From the NCBI GenBank assembly GCA_965212505.1, contig OZ243123.1:3844001-3908000 (forward strand): a stretch of 64,000 nucleotides of DNA. The letters are read 5' to 3'. Source of the stretch: JAHEKO01 sp965212505. GTDB lineage: Bacteria; Acidobacteriota; Thermoanaerobaculia; Multivoradales; JAHEKO01. The notes under the pieces are model-generated. The model saw nothing but the letters and a program-made list of their open reading frames with translations, searched no databases and was not told the origin of the DNA. A program made the position numbers and the translations under genes. This document shows, piece by piece, positions 40,978-50,906 of the stretch (positions are counted from its first letter, which is position 1; each line of letters opens with the position of its first letter).

Positions 40978-41499
40978 TCAGTTGACCCACCGGTCGATCA
41001 ACCGGTTGATCACCTGGCGCGGGTAGTTCGACGTCGTCGAGGGGACCTTCTTGAGATCACGCTCGAGTTCGCCGAGGGAATCCTCGACCGAGCCCGCCGG
41101 ATTCGCCAGCCAGACGATTCGCTGCTGCCGGTCGACGGCCACCAGCGCCGGGGCCGGGGCCTGGTCCTCAGCGGGCGCCACGACTCCGTAGTCGGAGCTG
41201 AACCCGCGATCGTCGACCAGGAGCGGGAACGGCAGGCTCAGGTCTCGCTGAACCTCTTTCAGCTGATCGAGCTTGGCTGGGGAGATCCCCAGAACGCTCA
41301 CCGGAAGCTCGGCGAGCCGTTGGGCGGTGCCCGCCAGTGCCGCGAGGTCACGTCGCACGGCCTCGTCCGCCGGATCGGCGAAGAGGTAGAGGAGCACTGC
41401 GCTTCGGGGCACTTCGTCGCGCAGCATGATCACGACGTCTTCCGTCGACGTCAGGTCGAAGTTCGGCGCTTCGTCACCGATAGAAACACTCGGGGCCAT
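40978..41499 (-). CDS. Peroxiredoxin/redoxin-fold protein without cysteine
   Basis: A 173-residue protein with the AhpC/TSA-like start GDEAPNFDLTSTED, a hydrophobic strand AVLLYLFADPADEA and the later PFPLLVDDRGFSSDYGVV and PALVAVDRQQRIVW strands. At the place of the catalytic PxxxTxxC loop it reads ADPADEAV, and there is no cysteine anywhere. It cannot act as a thiol peroxidase in the usual way. It may be a binding or structural derivative. A GGGAGAT ribosome site precedes the ATG. It lies between rseP and nfo. Confidence 0.8.
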   Translation of the reverse strand: MAPSVSIGDEAPNFDLTSTEDVVIMLRDEVPRSAVLLYLFADPADEAVRRDLAALAGTAQRLAELPVSVLGISPAKLDQLKEVQRDLSLPFPLLVDDRGFSSDYGVVAPAEDQAPAPALVAVDRQQRIVWLANPAGSVEDSLGELERDLKKVPSTTSNYPRQVINRLIDRWVN

Positions 41500-41534
41500 C
41501 AGATCTCCCTCGAATTCGTCGAGCCGCGCCGAGT

Positions 41535-42857
41535 CTAGGAACCCGGCAACAACCCTTCGGGCACGTTCTTGACGAGGTCGAAATATAGCACCACGATCAT
41601 CAACATCACGATCATCAGAAAGCCGACCTGATTGACGCGTTCCTTGAACCGTAGCGACAGATCGCGACGACGAAGGCTTTCGATCAGAAGGATGAAGATC
41701 TGGCCGCCATCGAGCACCGGCACCGGCAGGAGATTCAGGATGGCGATGCTGATGCTGATGATGCCCATCAGGTAGAGCAGGTTGTGAAAACCGCTCCGCG
41801 CCGCGGCGCCACTCATGGCGGCAATCTCGATCGGCCCCGAGAGGGCGCTCTTGGCCTCCAGGCTGCCGGTGAAGATCTTGCCCAACACCTGGAAGGTACG
41901 CACCGTGATCTGGTAGTTGAAGGCGACGCTGCGCGACAGCGACTCGATCGGCCCGTAGCGCTCGTAGGCGACCGCACCGATGTTGACGCCGATCCGCCCG
42001 ACACCGCCCTTGTCTTCCGGCACTACCCCGAGGGTCAAGATCTCATCGCCACGCTGCACCTCGACCTCGAGGGTCTGACCGGCACGCTCCGACACGTAGG
42101 CGACGAAGTCGTCGGTGTTGGCGACCACGCGGCCATCGAGCTTGCGTACCTCGTCACCCGCTTCGAAACCGGCGCGCTCCGCCGGGTCGCCGGGCGCGAG
42201 CGCCAGAATTCTCGGCAACATTTTGGGGAATACGCCCGCGTCGCCGACGCCGTACTTAGGTACCTTGATCGGCGTCACCTCGGTCGAGAAGGAGGCGCCG
42301 TCCCGTTCATAGCCGATCGGGATGGCCAGCTCCGGCGAGGTCAGGAATTCGAATCGCACGTCCTCCCAGCGGCTGACCTCGCGACCGAAGACCGAGGTGA
42401 TGCGGTCGCCCGGAACGAGCCCAGCGGCTTCCGCGGGAGAGCCCTCCACAACGGTCCCGACAACCGGTGGCGTGTCCGGCGAGCCGACAACCTCGATGCC
42501 GACCATGAAGACCGTAGCCACCAGGAGAATCGCGAGAACGACGTTCATCACCGGGCCGGCGAGGTAGACGATGATCCGCTGCCAGCGCGGCTTGTTGAGG
42601 AACTCGCGCGGATCGTCACCAACCTCGCCGGGGTCCTCTCCTCCGAGCTGGACATAGCCGCCAAGCGGCACCAGCGAGACCCGGTAGTCGGTCTCGCCAC
42701 GCTGGAAACCCCACAGACGCTTGCCGAAGCCGAGCGAGAAGGTGAGGGTGCGGACGTTGAAGTATTTCGCTGCGATCAGATGGCCGGCCTCGTGCACGAA
42801 GATGATGATTCCGAGCGCGAAGATGAAGGCGGCCGTATTGCCGAGAACATTGATCAT
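41535..42857 (-). CDS. rseP: Site-2 protease RseP
   Basis: A 440-residue intramembrane zinc protease. The HEAGH site (residues 22-26) sits in the first membrane helix. LAGPVMNVVLAILL, two PDZ domains (about 125-200 and 205-290) and the third zinc ligand in PVPVLDGGQI complete the E. coli RseP pattern. It clears signal peptides and cuts anti-sigma factors. A TAGAAT box ends ten bases before the ATG. Downstream lie the redoxin-like and nfo genes. dxr and cdsA are upstream on the same strand, the common frr-uppS-cdsA-dxr-rseP order. Confidence 0.94.
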   Translation of the reverse strand: MINVLGNTAAFIFALGIIIFVHEAGHLIAAKYFNVRTLTFSLGFGKRLWGFQRGETDYRVSLVPLGGYVQLGGEDPGEVGDDPREFLNKPRWQRIIVYLAGPVMNVVLAILLVATVFMVGIEVVGSPDTPPVVGTVVEGSPAEAAGLVPGDRITSVFGREVSRWEDVRFEFLTSPELAIPIGYERDGASFSTEVTPIKVPKYGVGDAGVFPKMLPRILALAPGDPAERAGFEAGDEVRKLDGRVVANTDDFVAYVSERAGQTLEVEVQRGDEILTLGVVPEDKGGVGRIGVNIGAVAYERYGPIESLSRSVAFNYQITVRTFQVLGKIFTGSLEAKSALSGPIEIAAMSGAAARSGFHNLLYLMGIISISIAILNLLPVPVLDGGQIFILLIESLRRRDLSLRFKERVNQVGFLMIVMLMIVVLYFDLVKNVPEGLLPGS

Positions 42858-42867
42858 GAGAGGTCGG

Positions 42868-42873
42868 ATTCTA
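42868..42873 (-). promoter_or_regulatory. -10 box (TAGAAT) for rseP
   Basis: On the minus strand TAGAAT ends ten bases before the rseP ATG, and no ribosome site is seen. It would make rseP a separate unit from dxr, which ends 110 bases upstream. Confidence 0.4.
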
Positions 42874-42967
42874 CCTTTCTATCGGAGGGCTACCCCGCTC
42901 TGGGGCGTCGTTTTCCTTGCAAGACACGCTCCGGAAACCGCCTAGTGTCTACGCGCGCTCGCCCAGA

Positions 42968-44152
42968 CTAGTTTCCCGCGTGCCGACACCCCTCGAGCGC
43001 CGAATCCGCCAGCTCTCGCGCCCGCTCGTCCCAGCTGAGCGCATCGGCGAGCGAGCTCACCTCGCTGGCCCGATGTGAGCTCAGCACACTCTCCACCACA
43101 TCGAGAATCTGCGGGAACGAGAGCCGGCCGGCCAGAAAGGCGTGGACCGCCACCTCGTTCGCGCCGTTGAGGACCGCCGGCGCCGACCCGCCGGCCTCGA
43201 GAGCTCGGCGCGCCAGGTCGATCGCACGCCCGAGGCGGGCGGGCACGGGACGGAACTCGAGCGCGCCGAGCGCGGTCGGCTCGAGCCGCTCGAAGGAGTT
43301 GGCCCAGCGATCCGGGTACGCCAGAGCGTACTGGATCGGCAGGGTCATATCGTGAGCCGCCAGCTGCGCAATCCAGGAACCGTCACGGAACTCGACCATC
43401 GAGTGCACGATCGATTGCGGATGTACCACGACCTCGATCCGATCGGCCGGCAGGCCGAAGAGGCTGTGGGCCTCGATGAGCTCCAGTCCCTTGTTCATCA
43501 GCGTCGCCGAGTCGACGCTGATCTTCGCCCCCATGCTCCAGTTCGGGTGTTGGACCGCGTCCTCCGGGCGAATGTCGCCCCAACTCGCAGGCTCACGATC
43601 GAGGAACGGTCCTCCCGAGGCGGTCAGGGCCAAACGTCGAACCTCTCGAGACTCCCCGCACCGGAGCGCCTGATGGAGCGCGGCGTGCTCGCTGTCGATC
43701 GGCAGAATGGTCGCTCCGGAGCGGCGAGCGACCCGCTGCAGTACCTCACCGGCAACGACCAACGACTCTTTGTTGGCGAGCGCGACGTCCTTGCCGGCCT
43801 CGAGCGCCGCGTGGACGGGCGCCAACCCGGCAGCGCCGACGATCGCCGCAACGACCCGATCGACCTCGGGGTCGCAGGCCGCTCGACCGAGGGCCGCCTC
43901 ACCACCGATCACCTCGACGCTATCGGGAGTGCGCGCGCGGAGAGAGACCGCAGCCTCCTCATCGGCCAACGCGACAACCCGGGGGGAGAACTCCGCCACC
44001 TGGGCTTCGAGGCGACCGAGGTCGCGTCCGTACGCGGCCAGCGCCGAGACCACGAGTCGGTCGGGGTGGTGACGAACCACCTCGAGAGTGCTGCAGCCAA
44101 CCGACCCGGTGGAGCCCAGCACCGCCAGGCGCTGTCTCCCGTCGCTCGTCAT
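42968..44152 (-). CDS. dxr: 1-deoxy-D-xylulose 5-phosphate reductoisomerase
   Basis: A 394-residue NADPH enzyme of the MEP isoprenoid pathway. The N-terminal nucleotide site LGSTGSVGCSTLEVV, ALANKESLVVAGE, the metal and substrate region PIDSEHAALHQAL and TASGGPFLDR, PNWSMGAKISVDSATLMNKGLE and the VHPQSIVHSMVEF motif are all present. It overlaps cdsA by four bases (44149-44152). It supplies the precursors that UppS, encoded nearby, extends. Confidence 0.96.
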   Translation of the reverse strand: MTSDGRQRLAVLGSTGSVGCSTLEVVRHHPDRLVVSALAAYGRDLGRLEAQVAEFSPRVVALADEEAAVSLRARTPDSVEVIGGEAALGRAACDPEVDRVVAAIVGAAGLAPVHAALEAGKDVALANKESLVVAGEVLQRVARRSGATILPIDSEHAALHQALRCGESREVRRLALTASGGPFLDREPASWGDIRPEDAVQHPNWSMGAKISVDSATLMNKGLELIEAHSLFGLPADRIEVVVHPQSIVHSMVEFRDGSWIAQLAAHDMTLPIQYALAYPDRWANSFERLEPTALGALEFRPVPARLGRAIDLARRALEAGGSAPAVLNGANEVAVHAFLAGRLSFPQILDVVESVLSSHRASEVSSLADALSWDERARELADSALEGCRHAGN

Positions 44153-44988
44153 GGGATGACGAGGTCGTAGCCCCAGGCCCAGAGCGCGACCAACATCACC
44201 GGCGCACCGAACATGATCGCGTCCATACGATCGAGCATGCCGCCGTGCCCGGGCAGCAGACTGCCAGAGTCCTTCACCCCGGCGCCGCGCTTGAGCATCG
44301 ACTCCACCAGGTCACCGATCTGGCTACCGATCGACGTGGCCACGGCCACCGTCAAGAGCTGCCAACTGACGTCTCCCAGCCGCCAGTAGCTCCAGGCCAC
44401 CGTCACCAGAACGGCGCCGGTGACGGAGGCGGCGGCACCCTCCCACGTCTTGTTCGGACTCACGACCGGCGACAGCTTCGTGCGCCCGAACTTGCGCCCC
44501 ACGAAGTAGGCGGCGCTGTCCCCGACCCAGACGATCGCGCACAGCAACAGGAGGACCCAGGGGTCCAGCCGGTGGATACGTGAGATCGCGGCGACCGGGA
44601 GTGCAAAGTAGGTCATGCCGAAGCCGAGTACGCCGAGCGCACCCATCGACTCCTCGACCGGGGTGCGCCCGAGCAGTACCAGGGTGCCGACACCGACCGA
44701 CAGCAGCATCAGCACAACCAGCAGGTACTCCCACGAAACCTGGGTCGGCGCAAGCCACATCGCGCCCGGGCTGATCAGCAGCGCGGTCGGCGGCACGAGA
44801 GCCAGCAGCGCTTCCAGAGGTGCGTGGGGAGCCCAACCTCGACAGACCTTTACGAACTCGTAGACCTCGATCTCCACCACCACCAGGAGGAGCAGGAAGA
44901 ACCAGTGGGGCTCCAGGCGGAATATCGCCAGCAGGACCAACGGCACCGCGATCAAGGCGGTGAGAATTCTGGTAGCCGGCCCGCTCAT
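44149..44988 (-). CDS. cdsA: Phosphatidate cytidylyltransferase
   Basis: A 279-residue polytopic membrane enzyme that makes CDP-diacylglycerol for phospholipids. About eight hydrophobic segments are seen. The C-terminal signature SPNKTWEGAAASVTG and later QIGDLVESMLKRGAGVKDSGSLLPGHGG (in two adjoining blocks) are diagnostic, with the catalytic KD-x-GxxxPGHGG core. I start at the ATG of MSGPATR. A GTG two codons earlier is possible. It lies between uppS and dxr with coupled ends. Confidence 0.94.
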   Translation of the reverse strand: MSGPATRILTALIAVPLVLLAIFRLEPHWFFLLLLVVVEIEVYEFVKVCRGWAPHAPLEALLALVPPTALLISPGAMWLAPTQVSWEYLLVVLMLLSVGVGTLVLLGRTPVEESMGALGVLGFGMTYFALPVAAISRIHRLDPWVLLLLCAIVWVGDSAAYFVGRKFGRTKLSPVVSPNKTWEGAAASVTGAVLVTVAWSYWRLGDVSWQLLTVAVATSIGSQIGDLVESMLKRGAGVKDSGSLLPGHGGMLDRMDAIMFGAPVMLVALWAWGYDLVIP

Positions 44989-45045
44989 ACCCACAAGTCT
45001 TCTGTCGCGGCCCGAAAGCCGACAACCCTCGGCGCCGTCAACGGG

Positions 45046-45848
<803 letters not shown>

Positions 45849-45852
<4 letters not shown>

Positions 45853-46634
45853 GATCGTGCAATCCTATCCGACTTGGATATGGACTCCACCGCTGTCGGC
45901 GAACCATAGCTGACCCGCTCGAGCGTCAATCCGGCGGCGGGCGCAGTGGGCCCGGCCTCCGACCGCGGCGCGCCCCGCAGGAGCCGCTCGAGGTCCTGCG
46001 CTGCCCGTCGACCGCGACCGACCTCGATCAAGGTGCCGACGATCGAGCGGACCATACCGCGCAGAAAACCGTCGCCGACGATGCTCAGCGTCAGCTCGTC
46101 GCCCAGCTCCAGCCACTCGGCACGCAGGACCGACCGGAACGGCTGGCCGTGAGCGCCACCCGCGAGCGCAAACGCGGTGAAGTCGTGGCGCCCGACGAGA
46201 TGTGAGGTCGCCACTCGCATCGCCTCGACCTCGATCCCGGCCTCAATTCGGATCGCGAAGAGGCTATCGATCGGGGAGAGCACCGGCGCTCGACTCAGCC
46301 GGTATCGATACTCCTTCGACGTCGCGCTCTTTCGAGCGTGGAAGTCGTCGGGAGCGACCGCCGCCGCCAAGATGCGGATGTCTTCGGGGAGGTGGTGATT
46401 GACGCCTTGAACGATCGCCCGTTCGTCGAGCTCGTCCTCGGAGACGAGGTGCGCCACTTGACCGCGAGCGTGCACCCCGGCATCGGTACGGCCGGCGCCG
46501 GTCACCGCGAGTTCAACTCCGAAGATCTGGTGAAGGGCGCGCTCGACCTCGCCCTGTACGGTCGTGACGTTCGGCTGCCGCTGCCAGCCCGCATAGGCGG
46601 CGCCGCGATACGAGATCGTCAGGCGGTAGACCAT
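45849..46634 (-). CDS. truA: tRNA pseudouridine(38-40) synthase
   Basis: A 261-residue TruA that isomerises uridines 38-40 in the anticodon arm. It has ISYRGAAYAGWQRQP, the catalytic aspartate in GAGRTDAGVHARGQV, YRYRLSRA and FLRGMVRSIVGTLIEVG. Start is at the ATG of MVYRLTI; the preceding codons belong to the upstream glycosyltransferase gene, which overlaps by 16 bases. The stop is coupled to uppS. Confidence 0.95.
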
Positions 46635-47941
46635 CGCCTCTCCCAGAAGAAAGCCACCAGAAACGGCGCCCAGACGGCGACGTAGATCCACGGCATCAAC
46701 TCGATGTCGGTGAACTGCGGCAGGTAGGACAGTGGCAACAGGGCGGAGAGCAGCAGCCACGGACGCCACTCGCGCAACGCGGCAGTTGGCAACACCCAGA
46801 GCAAATACCAGGGGTAGACCGTGGCCGAGAAGACGAGGATCAAACCGAAGATCACGCCTGTCGCGTCGATCGGGTCACGCACTCGAAGGCTCAGCAGCCA
46901 GGCGATGCCGAGCGCCGCCGCGAGCGCCAGCTTGGCGTGAAGCTGTGGGTAGTTGTACGGGTAGAACCGGTTCCAGAAGTCGTGCCGACCCGAGGCCTCT
47001 TTGCGCGCATCGAGCCGATCTTCGACCCATCCATGCACGTCGAGACGGTCGGATAGGCGCCAGAGCGGCTCGTAGAGCGGCCCGTTGAACTCCCAGCTGA
47101 CGGCGTAGCGAGCGATTCCAGGCGGTATGCCGCCGGTCGAGAGGACAACCGGCACCAGGCCGACGCCGACGAGGAGAACCGCGGTGAGCAGGAAGATCGC
47201 CGGTCGCCGACTGGCCCTTGCCCAATGCACCAGCCCGACCGCCGGCACGAGCTTCGAGAGCACCGCTCCCGCCGCGGCCGCCGCACCGAGGAGCGCTCGT
47301 GGACGCTCTCGACCGAGCGCCAACAGCGTGGCGGCGACCAGCGTCACCCCGAGCGCATCGACATGCCCCATCCCCGCGATCTCGAGCACGACCAACGGGT
47401 TCCAGGCGTACCAGACGGCTCTCTCGCGGGGTAGTCCGATCCGGCCGCAGAGCCGTATCAGGATCCAGCAGGTGACCAGGTCACATGCCAGGAGAAGGAA
47501 CTTGAGGACGTGGACCGATGCTGCCAGGCGAGCCGCTATACTAAAAAGCGCGAGGGCGAGTGGTGGGTAAACAGTGGGGACGTCACGATGCGAGAGGGAG
47601 GACCAGAGCGGCCCCCGGAGCGCTTCCAGCGCGGCGTCTTCAGGAGCCAGCTCGTAGGGGTTCTCACCCACACCGACGACCTGACCGTCCCAGACGTACC
47701 GCAGAACATCGTTCGACAGCGTGGGCGGAACGGGCAGCAAAAGAAGCCGCAGGAGTAACGCCACCAGTAGAATCCCAAGCACCTGAGAGCCCGAACGGGC
47801 CCCCAGGCGTCGTACCGCCCAGACCAGTGCGACCGACCCTCCAGCGAGGAGCAGGACGGTCAGCCACGGGCGAGCCGACAAATCCCACGACACGAGGAGC
47901 CCGACGTGTACCGCCAAGAGCGGCCACGCTGCGATGAGCAC
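46619..47941 (-). CDS. Polytopic membrane glycosyltransferase (GT87/mannosyltransferase-like)
   Basis: A 440-residue membrane protein with about ten to twelve hydrophobic segments. The first large loop has SNDVLRYVWDGQVVG and NPYELAPED, the pattern of polyprenol-phosphate-sugar-dependent hexosyltransferases (GT-C fold) with the acidic catalytic residue in the NDxxRYxWDG motif. Later come TVYPPLALALF and VYPWYLLWVLP. It should transfer a sugar from a lipid carrier on the outer face of the inner membrane. I start at the GTG at 47941, which has GGAG eight bases upstream. The longer frame from 47980 would overlap the divergent glycosyltransferase start. Confidence 0.82.
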   Translation of the reverse strand: MLIAAWPLLAVHVGLLVSWDLSARPWLTVLLLAGGSVALVWAVRRLGARSGSQVLGILLVALLLRLLLLPVPPTLSNDVLRYVWDGQVVGVGENPYELAPEDAALEALRGPLWSSLSHRDVPTVYPPLALALFSIAARLAASVHVLKFLLLACDLVTCWILIRLCGRIGLPRERAVWYAWNPLVVLEIAGMGHVDALGVTLVAATLLALGRERPRALLGAAAAAGAVLSKLVPAVGLVHWARASRRPAIFLLTAVLLVGVGLVPVVLSTGGIPPGIARYAVSWEFNGPLYEPLWRLSDRLDVHGWVEDRLDARKEASGRHDFWNRFYPYNYPQLHAKLALAAALGIAWLLSLRVRDPIDATGVIFGLILVFSATVYPWYLLWVLPTAALREWRPWLLLSALLPLSYLPQFTDIELMPWIYVAVWAPFLVAFFWERRWSTA

Positions 47942-47955
47942 CGGGCGAACTCCAG

Positions 47956-49443
47956 ATGAACGAGCTTCTCTCTCAGACACTACTGACTAGCTACTACCTG
48001 GTGCTCGGGACTCTGGCACTGTTCGGAGCGCACCGGTTGGTGCTACTGGTTCTCTACTATCGCACACGGTCGCGGGCCGCCGGGTCGCCCGAAGAGCCGA
48101 CCGAGTGGCCCCGGGTGACGGTGCAGCTGCCACTCTTCAACGAACTCTACGTGGCGACCCGTCTGATCGACTCGGTCGCCGCGCTCGACTATCCGAGCGA
48201 CCGGCTCGAGATCCAGGTGCTCGACGACTCGACCGACGAGACCCGCGAAATCGTGGCGCGGCACGTAGCCGAGGTCCGCGCTCGCGGCGTCGACATCGTG
48301 CACCTTCACCGCACCGATCGGACCGGCTACAAGGCCGGCGCACTGGCCGCCGGGCTCGAGCGCGCCTCGGGCGAGCTACTCGCGGTGTTCGATGCCGACT
48401 TCGTGCCCGACGCCGACTTTCTCCGGCGCACCGTGCCTCACTTCGCCGACCCCGAGATCGGCATGGTGCAAGCCTGCTGGGAGCACCTGAACCGCGACTA
48501 CAGCTTGTTGACCCGTATCCAGGCGATCTTCCTCGACGCGCACTTCCTGGTCGAACACACTGCGCGCAATCGGAGCGGCCGCTTCTTCAACTTCAACGGC
48601 ACCGCCGGAGTCTGGCGCCGTCAGGCGATCCGCGACGCGGGCGGTTGGCAGCACGACACCCTGACCGAAGACCTGGACCTCTCCTACCGCGCCCAGCTGG
48701 CCGGCTGGCGCTTCCTGTTCCTGCCGGACGTCAAGGTGCCCGCCGAGCTGCCGGTCGAAGTCAACGCCTTCAAGCGCCAGCAGTACCGATGGGCAAGGGG
48801 CTCGATCCAGACGGCTCGTAAGCTCCTGCCGAGGCTGTTGCGCGCGCGCGTCCCGCTGCGCGCCAAGCTCGAGGGCGTGATCCACCTGACCAACAACATG
48901 GCCTACCTGCTGATGATCGGCCTCTCGTTGCTCATCTTCCCGGCCATGCTCCTGCGCATCGGCACCGACTCGAGCTGGATGCTCTGGATCGACCTCCCCC
49001 TCTTCCTCTTCGCGACCGTCTCGGTGCTCGTCTACTACTGGGTGAGCCAACTCCTGCGCGGAGAACGCGACTCGGGCTGGTTACGCCGGCTGCCGGCGGT
49101 GATGGGACTCGGCATCGGCCTCGCCGTCAACAACTCCCGCGCCGTCCTCGCGGGCTTCCGCCGTCAGGTGGGAGCGTTCGAAAGGACGCCGAAGTACCGG
49201 ATCGAAGATACGAACGACGGCTGGGCCGGCAAACGCTATCTCGTGAAAAGCGACCCAACCTCGTGGATCGAAGGCCTCTTCGCCCTCTACTTCGTGGGCT
49301 GTTTCGGGGTCGCAGCCTGGCTCAGGATGTGGCCGTCGATGCCGTTCCTGTACCTGTTCGTGACCGGCTATTGTTATATGTTCTTTCTCGCCCTATCGTC
49401 GGGACGTCGCGCGTCTCGCCGGCCGAGCACCGATCATGGCTGA
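47956..49443 (+). CDS. Family 2 glycosyltransferase, cellulose-synthase-like
   Basis: A 495-residue processive-type GT2. One N-terminal membrane segment precedes a GT-A domain with VTVQLPLFNE, LEIQVLDDSTDET, AVFDADFVPD (DxD), TEDLDLSYR and the QQYRWARGS (QxxRW) motif. About four C-terminal membrane segments follow. Such proteins make beta-linked glucans, mannans or glycolipids from UDP- or GDP-sugars. The product cannot be assigned. It starts divergent from the GT87-like gene and overlaps the next gene by eight bases. Confidence 0.9.
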   Translation: MNELLSQTLLTSYYLVLGTLALFGAHRLVLLVLYYRTRSRAAGSPEEPTEWPRVTVQLPLFNELYVATRLIDSVAALDYPSDRLEIQVLDDSTDETREIVARHVAEVRARGVDIVHLHRTDRTGYKAGALAAGLERASGELLAVFDADFVPDADFLRRTVPHFADPEIGMVQACWEHLNRDYSLLTRIQAIFLDAHFLVEHTARNRSGRFFNFNGTAGVWRRQAIRDAGGWQHDTLTEDLDLSYRAQLAGWRFLFLPDVKVPAELPVEVNAFKRQQYRWARGSIQTARKLLPRLLRARVPLRAKLEGVIHLTNNMAYLLMIGLSLLIFPAMLLRIGTDSSWMLWIDLPLFLFATVSVLVYYWVSQLLRGERDSGWLRRLPAVMGLGIGLAVNNSRAVLAGFRRQVGAFERTPKYRIEDTNDGWAGKRYLVKSDPTSWIEGLFALYFVGCFGVAAWLRMWPSMPFLYLFVTGYCYMFFLALSSGRRASRRPSTDHG

Positions 49444-50005
49444 GCCCCGAGCCCAATCGCCCGAGCTCCCTCGAATCCGCACCAGCCTGCGTCCGACCTA
49501 TCCCGCGGACGCACCGCTGCTCCAGCGCTGGCGCGGCGAACCGAGCGTTCGTCAATATCAGCCACTCGCCGAGGTCTCGCTCGGTCAGTTGCGCGCCGAG
49601 CTGGCGCTCAATCGCGTCGACGACCTCTACCGCGGTCGCGGCGACAAGTTCCAGTGGATTGTCCTCGCCGACGCCGAGCCGGCGGGCTGGATCACCCTCG
49701 TCGTGACCAACTGGGAGCACGGCCTCGCCGAGCTCGGCTACGCCCTCACGACGCGCTACCAGCGTCGCGGTCTGATGGTCGAGGGGCTCCACCTCTTGCT
49801 TGCGGATCTTTTCTTCCGCACTCCGATCGAGCGCATCGAGGCGCGCTGCTCGGTCGAGAACGAGGGCTCGCAGAAGGTCCTCTCGAAGCTCGGCTTCCGA
49901 CGCGAGGGGCAGCTGCGCGGCTACTTCGTCCTCGAGGGCAAGCGGGTCGATAACTACCTGTACGCGATCCTGCGCGACGACTTCGTCCCGCCGCCGCCCC
50001 AGTAG
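49436..50005 (+). CDS. GNAT acetyltransferase (RimJ/RimL type)
   Basis: A 189-residue N-acetyltransferase. The order LRPTYPADAPLLQRW, AELGYALTTRYQRRGLMVEGL (acetyl-CoA loop region) and IEARCSVENEGSQKVLSKLGFRREG is typical of RimJ/RimL-like enzymes. They acetylate protein N termini, amino sugars or small amines. It overlaps the glycosyltransferase end by eight bases, so it may act on its sugar product. Its stop codon directly abuts that of the convergent peptidase gene (TAG next to CTA). Confidence 0.88.
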   Translation: MAEPRAQSPELPRIRTSLRPTYPADAPLLQRWRGEPSVRQYQPLAEVSLGQLRAELALNRVDDLYRGRGDKFQWIVLADAEPAGWITLVVTNWEHGLAELGYALTTRYQRRGLMVEGLHLLLADLFFRTPIERIEARCSVENEGSQKVLSKLGFRREGQLRGYFVLEGKRVDNYLYAILRDDFVPPPPQ

Positions 50006-50881
50006 CTACCCGAAGGTATTGCAGCTCTGGGGATCGCCGGTCTCGAGGCCCCGTCGGAGCCACGTCTGGCGGTCCTCGGAGGAGCCGTGAGTCCACGATT
50101 CCGGCTGCACGTAGCCGGTCGAGCGGCGCTGCATCTGGTCGTCGCCGATTGCTGCGGCGGCCCGTAGCCCCTCTTCGACGTCGCCCGGTTCGAGCAGCTG
50201 CCGTTGGCGATGCGCATGGTGAGCCCAGACGCCCGCGTAACAGTCGGCCTGGAGCTCGAGGCGCACCGAAAGCGCGTTGCCCTCGCGCTGCGAGACCGAG
50301 CGGCGCGCGCGTTGCACCTGCTCGCTGATCCCGGTGAGGTTCTGAACGTGATGACCAACCTCGTGGGCAATCACGTAGGCCTGGGCAAAGTCACCCGGCG
50401 CGCCGAGCTGCCTTGACATCACCTGGAAGAAGTCGAGATCCAGGTAGACCTTCGAATCGGCCGGACAGTAGAACGGCCCGACCGCCGAGCTGTTGAAGCC
50501 ACACGCCGAACGCACGGCGCCGGTGAAGAGCACCAGCGTCGGCTCGCGGTAGCCGCGCATCAGTGACTTCCAGGTGGTCTCGGTGTCGGCCAAGACAACC
50601 GAGGCGAACTGTCCGAGTTCGTCGCTCGGCGCTCCGCCACCGGTGCTCCCACCCGGCACTTGAGCCGACGGCGGCGCCTGGGTCACGACCGGCCCCGACT
50701 GCTCGAGCATCGAGATCAGCTGCGTCGGATCGGCACCGAAGAGCATCGAGATGACGATGATGATGAGCAGGCCACCGCAGCCGAGACCGGCGCCGCGACC
50801 ACCCATCGGAAAGCCTCCGCCCGGTCTCCGACCGCGGCGATCTTCGACGTTCGAACTCCCCTGTCGACCTCTCCAGCGCAT
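50006..50881 (-). CDS. Neutral zinc metallopeptidase (YpfJ family)
   Basis: A 291-residue protein with a short Arg/Gly-rich N terminus, a membrane segment (about 32-50) and a metalloprotease domain. The zinc motif is in AYVIAHEVGHHVQNLTG, with ELQADCYAGVWAHH following as a likely third-ligand region. A FNSSAVGPFYCPADSKVYLDL stretch is typical of YpfJ. The function is unknown in most bacteria. A TAGACT box ends six bases before the ATG and no ribosome site is present. Confidence 0.9.
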   Translation of the reverse strand: MRWRGRQGSSNVEDRRGRRPGGGFPMGGRGAGLGCGGLLIIIVISMLFGADPTQLISMLEQSGPVVTQAPPSAQVPGGSTGGGAPSDELGQFASVVLADTETTWKSLMRGYREPTLVLFTGAVRSACGFNSSAVGPFYCPADSKVYLDLDFFQVMSRQLGAPGDFAQAYVIAHEVGHHVQNLTGISEQVQRARRSVSQREGNALSVRLELQADCYAGVWAHHAHRQRQLLEPGDVEEGLRAAAAIGDDQMQRRSTGYVQPESWTHGSSEDRQTWLRRGLETGDPQSCNTFG

Positions 50882-50887
50882 GGAGAG

Positions 50888-50893
50888 AGTCTA
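50888..50893 (-). promoter_or_regulatory. -10 box (TAGACT) for leaderless peptidase gene
   Basis: On the minus strand TAGACT ends exactly six bases before the ATG, so the A of ATG would be base +1. Confidence 0.45.
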
Positions 50894-50906
50894 TCGCGCC
50901 CGTCGA

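Noticed and set aside
47942..47980. Longer start for the GT87-like gene at GTG 47980
   Set aside because: It would overlap the start of the divergent GT2 gene by 25 bases, while GTG 47941 has a GGAG site at good spacing.
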